Below, one piece after another: positions 1-7,083 of a DNA stretch of 64,000 bases. The notes beneath the pieces were generated by a model. It was not told the DNA's origin and searched no databases. It saw only the letters and a program-made list of their open reading frames with translations. Made by a program: the position numbers and the translations under genes. The stretch is taken from the NCBI GenBank assembly GCA_905192745.1, contig CAJJLZ010000001.1, positions 186,001 through 250,000 of the forward strand, read 5' to 3'. The DNA comes from an uncultured Oscillospiraceae bacterium (GTDB lineage Bacteria > Bacillota > Clostridia > Oscillospirales > Acutalibacteraceae). How positions within the stretch are numbered: position 1 is the first letter of the stretch; each line of letters starts with the position of its first letter.

Positions 1-42
1 AATCAAAAACAGTGAAAAGCCGTTTGCCTGTAAAACGGCGGT

Positions 43-82
43 GCCATAACGGGGGACGCGGATAAGCGTCCCCCGTTATGGC
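43..82. terminator. Strong hairpin overlapping the 3' end of the XRE gene
   Basis: A perfect 17-bp inverted repeat (43-59 and 66-82) with a 6-nt loop is followed on the plus strand by a short T run. The right arm contains the stop codon of the minus-strand XRE gene (76-78). On the plus strand it would end transcription entering from outside the window; on the minus strand it would cap the XRE transcript, although the T run there is poor. Confidence 0.7.
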
Positions 83-348
83 TTTTCCCTGTTTCGGCGG
101 GGAGTTTGCCGTTGTGGTTCCTCCCCGTCCGGTCCGCCCTTCCCCGGCCCGAAAAGATAGTCCAGCGTCATTTCTGGGAAAAAGCAGTCGCGGATCGCCG
201 CCGCTTCCCGGAACAGCAGCCGGTAGGGATTGTTTAGCTTGGCGGACAAAGTGCCCGGGCTGACCTGAACGGCTTCCGCTACCTGTTCGTTGGTAATCCG
301 CCTCCGGGCCATCTCTGCCCGCAGGTTGGGATAGGTTTGTCTGTTCAT
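76..348 (-). CDS. Small XRE-like helix-turn-helix regulator
   Basis: A 90-residue protein. Residues about 5-40 form a Cro/CI-type helix-turn-helix (alternating pattern NEQVAEAV-QVSPGTLSAKLN), followed by a hydrophobic/aromatic stretch and a charged, proline- and arginine-rich tail. It resembles phage-type transcriptional regulators of the MNRxxYPNLRAEMAR kind. The ATG is preceded by GAAAGGA. It is a single gene facing away from the SPFH operon. Its promoter carries a GAAC-N4-GTTC dyad that could be an SOS box or its own operator. The target is unknown, and no other phage genes are nearby. Confidence 0.75.
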   Translation of the reverse strand: MNRQTYPNLRAEMARRRITNEQVAEAVQVSPGTLSAKLNNPYRLLFREAAAIRDCFFPEMTLDYLFGPGKGGPDGEEPQRQTPRRNREKP

Positions 349-398
349 GATACCATCCTTTCTTCTTTTTTTGCCGTTTTCTTTCTGGGTTCCTCTCC

Positions 399-427
399 AG
401 TATAGAACATTTGTTCTCTAAAGTAAA
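399..427 (-). promoter_or_regulatory. Promoter of the XRE gene with LexA-like dyad
   Basis: On the minus strand a -35 TTTACT (422-427) and -10 TATACT (399-404) are separated by 17 bp. The perfect dyad AGAACATTTGTTCT (404-417) lies in the spacer and fits GAAC-N4-GTTC, the Gram-positive LexA/DinR core. An autoregulatory XRE operator is the alternative reading. Confidence 0.5.
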
Positions 428-460
428 CAGGAATTGGAAAAATTTTCTTATTATCTATCG

Positions 461-612
461 CCCCGTGGATGTTTTTTTACACGGGCAGATGCGCCGCGCG
501 CAGCAGACAGTGTAAATAGAATGGAAAGAAGTCTGTCCCTGCGAAGCAAGGCGTCGGCCCGCCGGGTGGCCGACGAGGGGTTCTTTCCAATCCCGTGGAT
601 GTTTTTTACACG
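461..612. repeat. Direct repeats flanking a nested hairpin, non-coding
   Basis: Two near-identical units, CCCGTGGATGTTTTTT(T)ACACG, lie at about 463-483 and 592-612, and each contains a small CGTG/CACG dyad. Between them a 9-bp stem (522-530 with 581-589) encloses a perfect 8-bp hairpin (552-559 with 568-575). No reading frame with a ribosome binding site is seen in the 349-683 gap. It could be a small structured RNA, a miniature mobile element or a regulatory leader; the sequence does not decide. Confidence 0.4.
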
Positions 613-621
613 TTATTCTTA

Positions 622-650
622 TTGACAAAAACATAAAATGATATTATTAT
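622..650 (+). promoter_or_regulatory. Sigma-A promoter of the SPFH operon
   Basis: TTGACA at 622-627, a 17-bp spacer and TATTAT at 645-650, about 34 bp before the SPFH start codon. Confidence 0.75.
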
Positions 651-683
651 GATATCATAACAATATAAGGGGAGGGCGTTCTT

Positions 684-1703
684 ATGGAAGAAAAATGGCT
701 GAAGGCCAAAAACGGTATAGCGGTTCTGATTCTGATAATTCTGCTGTATCTGGCGTCGGTATTCGTTTTTGTGATGGGCTGTATCTATGTGGAAAGCGGC
801 GTGGGCGTGGCACTGCTGGTTGCCGGCGCCGTATGGATGGGCCTCGGCTGGATTCCGGCGATGGGGCTGCGTGTTCTGAAACCGCAGGAGGCGCTGGTGC
901 TGACCCTGTTTGGACGGTATATCGGCACGCTCAAGGGAGAGGGATTCTATTTTGTCAATCCCTTTGTCGCGGCGGTGAATCCCGCCGCGAAAACCGCCCT
1001 GCGGCAGAGCGGGGACGTGGATTCCGGCGCAGCCGGTTCCCCTGCGCAGCTGGCGCTTTCCGCCGCGGGGATGTATTCGTCCGCCGTCAGTAAGAAAATT
1101 TCCCTCAAGGTGATGACCCTGAACAACAACAAGCAGAAAATCAACGACTGTCTGGGCAATCCGGTGGAAATTGGAATTGCGGTGATTTGGCGGGTGTCGG
1201 ATACGGCGAAAGCGGTTTTCAATGTGGATAACTATAAGGAGTTTCTGTCTCTGCAATGCGACGCAGCCCTGCGGAACATTGTGCGCCTGTATCCGTACGA
1301 TGTGGCGCAGAATGTGGATACTACCGGTGACGGGGAGCCGGACGAGGGTTCCCTGCGCGGATCCAGTGAAGTGGTGGCGAAACGGATACGCGACGAGATC
1401 CAGTCCCGTGTGAAGGACGCCGGTCTGGAAATCGTGGAGGCCCGGATTACCTATCTCGCCTATGCACAGGAAATCGCCGCTGTGATGCTCCAGCGGCAGC
1501 AGGCGTCGGCTGTGGTGGACGCGCGCAAAATGATCGTAGACGGCGCGGTGGGCATGGTGGAAATGGCATTGCAGAAGCTGAACGAGGGCGGCATGGTCGA
1601 TCTGGATGAAGAACGGAAGGCGGCGATGGTATCCAACCTGTTGGTCGTCCTGTGCGGCAACAAGGACGCGCAGCCTATCGTCAATTCCGGCAGCCTGTAC
1701 TGA
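684..1703 (+). CDS. SPFH/band-7 domain membrane protein
   Basis: A 339-residue protein. Two hydrophobic segments occupy residues about 10-34 and 38-58. They are followed by an SPFH (stomatin/prohibitin/flotillin) core beginning near the motif QEALVLTLFGRYIGT and ending in a helical region rich in Glu, Ala and Gln. An extra low-complexity loop (residues about 110-132, Gly/Ser/Ala-rich) interrupts the early part of the domain. The family forms membrane-associated oligomers that organise membrane domains and proteases. The ATG has a strong AAGGGGAGGG ribosome binding site. A ribbon-helix-helix gene starts 1 nt after the stop, so the two are almost certainly translationally coupled. The specific role is unknown. 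Confidence 0.85.
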   Translation: MEEKWLKAKNGIAVLILIILLYLASVFVFVMGCIYVESGVGVALLVAGAVWMGLGWIPAMGLRVLKPQEALVLTLFGRYIGTLKGEGFYFVNPFVAAVNPAAKTALRQSGDVDSGAAGSPAQLALSAAGMYSSAVSKKISLKVMTLNNNKQKINDCLGNPVEIGIAVIWRVSDTAKAVFNVDNYKEFLSLQCDAALRNIVRLYPYDVAQNVDTTGDGEPDEGSLRGSSEVVAKRIRDEIQSRVKDAGLEIVEARITYLAYAQEIAAVMLQRQQASAVVDARKMIVDGAVGMVEMALQKLNEGGMVDLDEERKAAMVSNLLVVLCGNKDAQPIVNSGSLY

Positions 1704-1704
1704 T

Positions 1705-1908
1705 ATGACGGAACGCAGCGGGAAAAAGCAGATTCCCCTTCGCATTTCCGCCCGCCTGTACGAACAGCTTGCCGCCTGGGCGGAGGACGATTTCCGTTCC
1801 CTGAACGGACAGATCGAATACCTGCTCACCGAATGCGTACGGCAGCGGAAAAAGAATGGGAAATACGTTTCGGAAACCCTGGATGAACCGCCCGATCTGG
1901 ATTTGTAA
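1705..1908 (+). CDS. Small Arc-like ribbon-helix-helix protein
   Basis: A 67-residue protein starting at an ATG 1 nt after the SPFH stop, with no separate ribosome binding site, so it depends on coupling. Residues 8-50 look like an Arc/MetJ-type ribbon-helix-helix: a beta strand KQIPLRIS, helix ARLYEQLAAWAEDD, a turn with SLNGQ, and a second helix IEYLLTECVRQRKK. The C-terminal tail is acidic (SETLDEPPDLDL). Ribbon-helix-helix proteins next to SPFH genes are common in Firmicutes. It may bind DNA or act as a small partner of the membrane complex. Confidence 0.7.
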   Translation: MTERSGKKQIPLRISARLYEQLAAWAEDDFRSLNGQIEYLLTECVRQRKKNGKYVSETLDEPPDLDL

Positions 1909-1999
1909 TATTATAATTAGTGAATTTGGAAGCCGGTCGGTCTTCATCGTTTATTTACAGCCTGTCTGATCGGATGGAAGACCATGCCTGTCGTTTTTC

Positions 2000-2159
2000 T
2001 TGACAGAGGCCGCCTTTTCGGTTCATTGACAATACCGTTTGCTTCGTCCGTCTCAAAGAACGGCGGCTTCCTTGACAGGAAGCCGCCGTTCGGTTCTTTC
2101 GGACAGCGGGAACTTTGATAAACGAAAGGACGGCACAGCCGTCTGGCCATGCCGTCCTT
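2000..2159. repeat. Intergenic hairpins between the convergent RHH and corrinoid genes
   Basis: The gap 1909-2199 holds no gene. It contains a 14-bp perfect hairpin (2058-2071 with 2078-2091, loop TTGACA) and a second 10-bp hairpin (2126-2135 with 2150-2159). A related TTGACAG...CGGTTC unit also occurs at 2000-2024. These probably terminate transcription from both sides, although U-rich tails are weak. Confidence 0.5.
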
Positions 2160-2199
2160 ACCAACGATCTCCGTTTGATAACGTTCGTATTTTTCGGAT

Positions 2200-2838
2200 T
2201 TATGCGCCCTTGCAGAGTTCGACGGCCACGTCGGCGGCCGAAGCGGCGTCCGCGGTATAGCGGTCGGCGCCGATCTGCTGACAAAACGAATCGGTGACCG
2301 GCGCGCCGCCCACCATGATCTTCACCTTGTCCCGGATGCCGGCCTTTTCGGCGGCCTCCACAACGTCCTTCATCACGGACATGGTGGTAGTCAGCAGGGC
2401 GGAGCAGGCGATGATCTGACAGTTCTCGCTGATGGCGGTTTCGACATATTTCTCCGGAGCGACATCGGTGCCAAGATCCACGACTTCAAGGCCCTTGCCT
2501 TCCATCATCATCTTAACCAGATTCTTGCCGATATCGTGCATGTCGCCCTTGACGGTGCCGAGGCAGACTTTGCCGACCGCCTCGTTCCCCTCTTCGGCCA
2601 GCAGGGGCTTGAGGAGCGCGGCGCCCATGTTCATGGCGCGGGCCGCCACCAGAACCTCGGGGACAAAGACCTCGTTGTTCTTGAATTTTTCGCCGATAAT
2701 GTCCATGCCGCTGAGCAGGCCGTCGGACAGGATTTCCTTCGCGGGAATGCCTTCGTCGATCGCCTGCTGTACCAGTTCCTTCACAACCTTGGCCTTGCCC
2801 TTCTGGAGATTTTCGCTGATTTCATTCAGAATGCTCAT
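2200..2838 (-). CDS. Methyltransferase-type corrinoid (B12-binding) protein
   Basis: A 212-residue protein of the MtaC/MtbC/MttC corrinoid-protein class. The N-terminal helical cap (residues 1-85) is followed by a Rossmann-like cobalamin-binding domain. Asp99, His101 and Gly104 of the DxHxxG motif (GDMHDIGKN) give the lower axial histidine; the SALLTTTM and GGAPVT motifs contact the nucleotide tail. It would carry a methyl group on cobalt between a substrate methyltransferase and a second acceptor. The start MSILNEIS is chosen because GGGAAGGGA lies just upstream and homologues begin there; a longer in-frame extension is ignored. It lies 22 bp after the PocR-AraC gene on the same strand. No partner methyltransferase is in the window. 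Confidence 0.92.
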   Translation of the reverse strand: MSILNEISENLQKGKAKVVKELVQQAIDEGIPAKEILSDGLLSGMDIIGEKFKNNEVFVPEVLVAARAMNMGAALLKPLLAEEGNEAVGKVCLGTVKGDMHDIGKNLVKMMMEGKGLEVVDLGTDVAPEKYVETAISENCQIIACSALLTTTMSVMKDVVEAAEKAGIRDKVKIMVGGAPVTDSFCQQIGADRYTADAASAADVAVELCKGA

Positions 2839-2860
2839 GTGTGTTCCATCCCTTCCCGGT

Positions 2861-4174
2861 TCATCGTTCGTTTTTTCCTGCGGAGTGCTTTTGTCTGCCT
2901 TTGGATTCCTTAAATTTACACGGCGCAACGCCGGTCAATTTCTTAAATACCTTGGTGAAATAGCTCTGATCCTCAAAGCCGACGGCATAGGCGATGTCCA
3001 CCAGCCGAAGATTTCCGTTCAGCAGAAGTTCCTTTCCCTTTTCGATCCGCACCGTATTCAGGTAGGTGTTGAAGTTGGATCCCATTTCCTGCTTGAACAC
3101 CTTGCTGAAATAGGAGGGGGAAAGGTAGACGGAGGAAGCGACTTCCTCCAGCGTGATTTTTTTGGAATAGTTCTTCCGCACATACTGCACCGTTTTATGG
3201 ATCACATCCACATGCTTGACGTCGGCGTAGCGGAAAGCGAGATCGGTAAATTTGTTCAGCGCGTCGGTCAGCCAGAAGCACAGGTCGTCCAGACTGTCGA
3301 TCGCGGTGATCTGCTTCAAATATCGGTGGGTCTGCTCGAACGCGTATTCCGGATCGCCGCCGCCGTCGATGGACGCGCGGGAAATCAGCACCAGCAGTTC
3401 GTACACCCGGGATTTGATCTTTTGGAATTCCCCGCCTGAGGCAAAAAAGATGTGGCCGAGCAGCTCGTTAAGCAGACGCTGCGCCTCCGCTTTGTCCGAG
3501 TTGGTGATGCTTTGCAGCAGGGCGTGTTCCTTTTCCAGCGGATAGCGGGGAGGAGCCTGAGGATTTTCCAGCTTGAGCTGGGCGATGTAGTCGCTGATCT
3601 GTCCCTGAATGGCGTCGGAGCCCTGCGTCTCCAGCATTTTGTTTCCGATGGCAACGTTGTTCAGAAAGCCGACCGCCATGAACAGCAGGGAGGAAAGGGG
3701 ATTGACCCGTTCCGGGCTGAGGGAGGGGAGACGTTCCAGCACAGCGGACGCGCGGGCGAGCGCGTCCCCGTCCAGCCGGGCGTTTTCCTTCAGATCGATG
3801 TTGACGTAATCATCCCGTTCCACCATCAGAAAAGGGCCGACCGTTACCTTGGCGAGGCCGACGCTTTCCCCCATGATGGGGGAAACGAAGCAGGTGAGCC
3901 CCATCGGGCAGAAGTAGATGTATTTTCCGCCGAACCGCTCGGCCTGCCGCATTCCATATTGGTGGGCGTCCCGGCAGGCGCGCTTCGCATCGTTTGGCCC
4001 GCGGACGATGCCGCACAGCTCACAGGAGGCGCAGCCGTAGCCGTTTTCGTGCAGCACCTTCCCTTCCAGGTCGGATACCGTGCAGGGCAGGCCGGTGGAG
4101 CCGGCAAAGGCGTCGGCGCATTCGATCGCCAGCTTCAGGTTGAACCGGGCGATCGCGTCGTTGAATTTGGACAT
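2861..4174 (-). CDS. PocR-domain AraC-family transcriptional regulator
   Basis: A 437-residue protein. Residues about 10-160 form a PocR sensory domain, recognised by the Cys-rich part (Cys48, 51, 54, 67, 89, 95) and the YFCPMGLTCFVSPI stretch. A helical linker follows. The last ~100 residues are an AraC double helix-turn-helix (VYLSPSYFSKVFKQEMGSNF and VGFEDQSYFTKVFKK). PocR domains are thought to sense small hydrocarbon-derived ligands or metal/corrinoid state in propanediol, glycerol and methyl-transfer systems. The ATG used has AGGAAGGAG upstream. It is divergent from the DUF2284/RACE operon and upstream of the corrinoid protein, so it is the likely activator of both arms. A stretch of further in-frame codons to 4561 is non-coding. 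Confidence 0.9.
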   Translation of the reverse strand: MSKFNDAIARFNLKLAIECADAFAGSTGLPCTVSDLEGKVLHENGYGCASCELCGIVRGPNDAKRACRDAHQYGMRQAERFGGKYIYFCPMGLTCFVSPIMGESVGLAKVTVGPFLMVERDDYVNIDLKENARLDGDALARASAVLERLPSLSPERVNPLSSLLFMAVGFLNNVAIGNKMLETQGSDAIQGQISDYIAQLKLENPQAPPRYPLEKEHALLQSITNSDKAEAQRLLNELLGHIFFASGGEFQKIKSRVYELLVLISRASIDGGGDPEYAFEQTHRYLKQITAIDSLDDLCFWLTDALNKFTDLAFRYADVKHVDVIHKTVQYVRKNYSKKITLEEVASSVYLSPSYFSKVFKQEMGSNFNTYLNTVRIEKGKELLLNGNLRLVDIAYAVGFEDQSYFTKVFKKLTGVAPCKFKESKGRQKHSAGKNER

Positions 4175-4784
4175 AAAGTCGCTCCTTCCTGCGGTAATCC
4201 GAAAAGGCGGAGGGAGGACAGAGACGGCAGCCGAAAGGCAGTCCGGGCTGTTTCTCCGCCCCGGAAACCGCCGGCGGGCCGGAACGGCAGGAGCGGGCCG
4301 CATGGCCAAACGGACAAACGAAAAAGCACGGCTGTCCGCCGCTTCCTCTGCATTATAGCATCCGCCGGACGGGATTCCTTGTAATTTCAGGCATCTTTTT
4401 GTACAATTTTGTGGTGTTTCCGACAGGCGGGAAAACCAGCGTGAAGCGCAAAGACAGAAAAAGGGCGAAAAAACCGGAAGGGGACCAAAGCGCGGTTCTC
4501 CGTTTTCCCGCTTTCCCGCTTTCTTTTCCTGAATTATAACGAAAATCCGGGAAAACCACAAATCTTTCTTTTTCCAGAGAGATTTCCGGGAAAAAGCGGA
4601 ATCCCGCGCAGGCAGACCGTAAAATTATACAAAAATCTACAAAAAAGCACCAGCTATTCCCCTGCGGATGCCGTATAATGAAAAATAATACCGGGGCGGG
4701 AGCCCGATCGCCGGCCGGGCGGGGGGTTGTCCGGATACGGGATTTTAAAACGGAACAGTGGGGACGAAAAGGATGGAAAACGCC
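4175..4784. promoter_or_regulatory. Divergent control region of the corrinoid locus
   Basis: A 610-bp gene-free region. On the minus strand TATAAT (4352-4357) serves the regulator gene; on the plus strand TATAAT (4674-4679) serves the DUF2284 operon. Neither has a good -35, as expected for activator-dependent promoters. Upstream of the minus promoter is TTGTACAAAAAGATG (about 4391-4405, minus strand). Upstream of the plus promoter is TTATACAAAAATCTAC (4625-4640) followed by ACAAAAAAG. These related TACAAAA elements are candidate sites for the AraC regulator. Confidence 0.5.
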
Positions 4785-5354
4785 ATGAAGTCCATGATCT
4801 CGGAAAACGAAATGCGGGAGACGCTCCGGCGGCACGGCGCGTTCAAGTCGGCGGTGCTGGAGGTGGCGGCCATGCCCTTCCGCCGGGAGTTTCGCGACGC
4901 GTGCAAGGCGAATTCCTGCGGGAAATACGGCAAATGCTGGATCTGCCCGCCGAACGTGGGGGATATCGACGAGCTGATCGTCCGGGCAAAGGGGTATGAA
5001 CGGTGCCTGCTTTTCCAAACGGTATCGGATATCGAGGATTCCTTCGACATTGAGGGAATGCTGGAGGCGGGCGCGCGGCATAACCGGATTACCCGCGAGA
5101 TAAAGGCCGAACTGATGCCGCGGCTCCCGGCGGATTCCCTCCTGCTTTCGGCCGGAGGCTGCCGGATGTGTGAACGATGCGCGAAAGAGGACGACCAGCC
5201 CTGCCGGTATCCGGGGGAGGCGCTCGCTTCTTTGGAGGCGTACGGCATTCCGGTATCCGAGGCGGCGGCCATGGGGGGCATGAAGTATATCAACGGCCCC
5301 AATACCGTGACCTATTTCAGCGCCATTTTCTACAACGGAGGGGAACGCGCGTGA
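4785..5354 (+). CDS. DUF2284 predicted metal-binding protein
   Basis: About 189 residues, with Cys-rich segments typical of DUF2284: CKANSCGKYGKCWICPP in the first third and CRMCERCAKEDDQPCRYP in the last third, which suggests an iron-sulfur or other metal centre. Proteins of this family are frequently encoded next to corrinoid methyltransferase genes; their biochemical role is not settled. ATG starts at 4773 and 4785 and a GTG at 4758 are all in frame. The 4785 start is preferred because AAAGGATGG lies at usable distance. The stop overlaps the GTG start of the reactivase gene, so the two are coupled. Confidence 0.8.
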   Translation: MKSMISENEMRETLRRHGAFKSAVLEVAAMPFRREFRDACKANSCGKYGKCWICPPNVGDIDELIVRAKGYERCLLFQTVSDIEDSFDIEGMLEAGARHNRITREIKAELMPRLPADSLLLSAGGCRMCERCAKEDDQPCRYPGEALASLEAYGIPVSEAAAMGGMKYINGPNTVTYFSAIFYNGGERA

Positions 5355-6964
5355 CGGAGAATACGGAAGGGACGGCGCGGGCGGCGGTTATTACCATCGA
5401 ATCCGGCGGAACGACCCGGACCGTGCCGTTTGACGGCCCGGTGCGGATCGCGGATCTTCTCGGCCTGCACCATGTTTCGCTGGACCTGCCCTGCGGCGGG
5501 CGGGGAACCTGCCGCCAGTGCCGGGTGGCTGCCCGGGGCGCGCTGTCCCCCCTGACGCAGGCGGAACGGGAGAGTCTGACCGAAGAAGAGCGGGAAAGCG
5601 GCGTCCGTCTGGCCTGTCTGACCACGGTGGAGGGGGAGGCCCGTATTTCCGTGCCGGAATTCGCCGCCATGGCGGTGATCGAGGCGGGCGGCGACGCGCC
5701 GGATTACCCGCTCGACCCGCCCGCCGACGGCTATGGCGCGGCGGTGGATATCGGCACCACCACGCTGGTGGTTCAGCTTTTCCGGCTGGGGGAGCGGGAG
5801 CCGCTCGGCGCGCTCTGCGGAAAGAATCCGCAGTCCGTTTTCGGGGCGGACGTAATTTCCCGCATCGGTAAAGCGGTGGACGGGGAAGGCGAGGCGCTGG
5901 CCCGGGCGGTATCCCGGGCGGTGGACGGCATGCTCCGCGCCCTGTGCGCCCGCTGCGGGGTGGAGACGGCGGCAGTCGGTTCGGCCGTCGTAACCGGCAA
6001 CACGGCGATGCTGTATCTGCTGGCCCGCGAATCTCCCGAACCGCTGTCTCACTCCCCCTTTACGCTGACCCGGCCGTTTGGGGAGACGCTTCCGGCTTCG
6101 TCGCTGGGGATCGCCTGTCTGGGGGAAACGCCGGTGTTCCTGCCCCGCTGTATGTCGGCCTTTGTGGGGGCGGACATTACCTGTGCGGTGCTGGCGGGCG
6201 GGGTGCTTTCCCAGCCCGGCGTTACCCTGCTCGTGGATATCGGCACCAACGGCGAGATGGCGCTGCATGTGGGCGGTGTCCTGCTCTGCTGTTCCACCGC
6301 CGCGGGCCCCGCGTTTGAGGGTGCGGGCATCCGCATGGGGGTGAACGCCGTGCGGGGCGCGGTGGACGGGGTTTCCCTGCGGGACGGGGAGATTGTCTGC
6401 TCCACCATTGGAAACGCGGAGCCGGTGGGAATCTGCGGCTCGGGCCTGATCGACGCGGTGGCCGTGCTGCTGGAAGCCGGCGTGATAGACGAAACCGGCG
6501 CCATCCAGAAGGAGGACCACCCCTTTACGGAACGGGTGACCGAGCTGGACGACGGGCCGGCGGTCCGGCTGACCGGACAGGAGAACAGCGGGACGGCCGT
6601 TTTTCTCACGCAGGAGGATATCCGGCAGGTGCAGTTGGCGAAAAGCGCGGTCTGTGCCGGGATGAAGACGCTGCTCGCCCATGCCGGGCTGACGGCGGAG
6701 CGGGTGGACCGCCTGCTGGTTGCGGGCGGATTTGGACGGCATATCCGGCTGGAAAACGCCGGTGCGATCGGCTTGATCCCGCCCGAGCTGTGCGGAAAGG
6801 CGCAGGCGATCGGGAATGCCGCCGTCACCGGGGCGGGGATGCTGTTACAGAACCGCGCGTTCCCGGCGGAAACCGCCGCCTTCGCGCGCGGGGCCGAGAC
6901 GGTGGAGCTTGCTGCCAATCCGCAGTTTATGGAATATTATGTGGAAGGTATGCCGTTTGAATAA
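5351..6964 (+). CDS. ASKHA-family corrinoid activation/regeneration protein (RACE/RACo-like)
   Basis: A 537-residue protein. The N-terminal ~95 residues form a 2Fe-2S ferredoxin domain with Cys48, Cys54, Cys57 and Cys89 (CGGRGTCRQC...LACL). The rest is the DUF4445 ASKHA ATPase fold, with phosphate-binding motifs VDIGTTTLVVQLF, LLVDIGTNGEMAL, ICGSGLIDAVAVLL and a terminal adenosine motif VAGGFGRHIRLENA. Such enzymes use ATP to drive the low-potential one-electron reduction of inactive Co(II) corrinoid to Co(I). The natural partner is the corrinoid protein on the divergent arm. The start is GTG with GGAGGGG upstream, overlapping the previous stop by 4 bp (GTGA). Confidence 0.92.
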   Translation: MTENTEGTARAAVITIESGGTTRTVPFDGPVRIADLLGLHHVSLDLPCGGRGTCRQCRVAARGALSPLTQAERESLTEEERESGVRLACLTTVEGEARISVPEFAAMAVIEAGGDAPDYPLDPPADGYGAAVDIGTTTLVVQLFRLGEREPLGALCGKNPQSVFGADVISRIGKAVDGEGEALARAVSRAVDGMLRALCARCGVETAAVGSAVVTGNTAMLYLLARESPEPLSHSPFTLTRPFGETLPASSLGIACLGETPVFLPRCMSAFVGADITCAVLAGGVLSQPGVTLLVDIGTNGEMALHVGGVLLCCSTAAGPAFEGAGIRMGVNAVRGAVDGVSLRDGEIVCSTIGNAEPVGICGSGLIDAVAVLLEAGVIDETGAIQKEDHPFTERVTELDDGPAVRLTGQENSGTAVFLTQEDIRQVQLAKSAVCAGMKTLLAHAGLTAERVDRLLVAGGFGRHIRLENAGAIGLIPPELCGKAQAIGNAAVTGAGMLLQNRAFPAETAAFARGAETVELAANPQFMEYYVEGMPFE

Positions 6965-7003
6965 AAGCCGCCGGAGAAATCGTTTTCCGGCAGCGAATAT
7001 CGG

Positions 7004-7040
7004 CAGCGCTCCCCCGGTACGCGGGAGAGCGCTGTTTTTT
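7004..7040 (+). terminator. Terminator of the DUF2284/RACE operon
   Basis: Stem CAGCGCTC/GAGCGCTG (7004-7011 with 7027-7034), with further GC pairs inside, followed by six Ts. Confidence 0.85.
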
Positions 7041-7083
7041 GTCGTTCGGGAAAGGCGCCGCGTCGGGCGGATGGAAAAGGGGA

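Noticed and set aside
2000..2096. TTGACAG...CGGTTC imperfect repeats as a mobile element
   Set aside because: The two units match only with indels and one is part of a hairpin loop, so independent terminator structures are simpler.
4175..4561. N-terminal extension of the PocR-AraC protein
   Set aside because: The 129 extra in-frame codons are low-complexity and the well-placed AGGAAGGAG site supports the later ATG.
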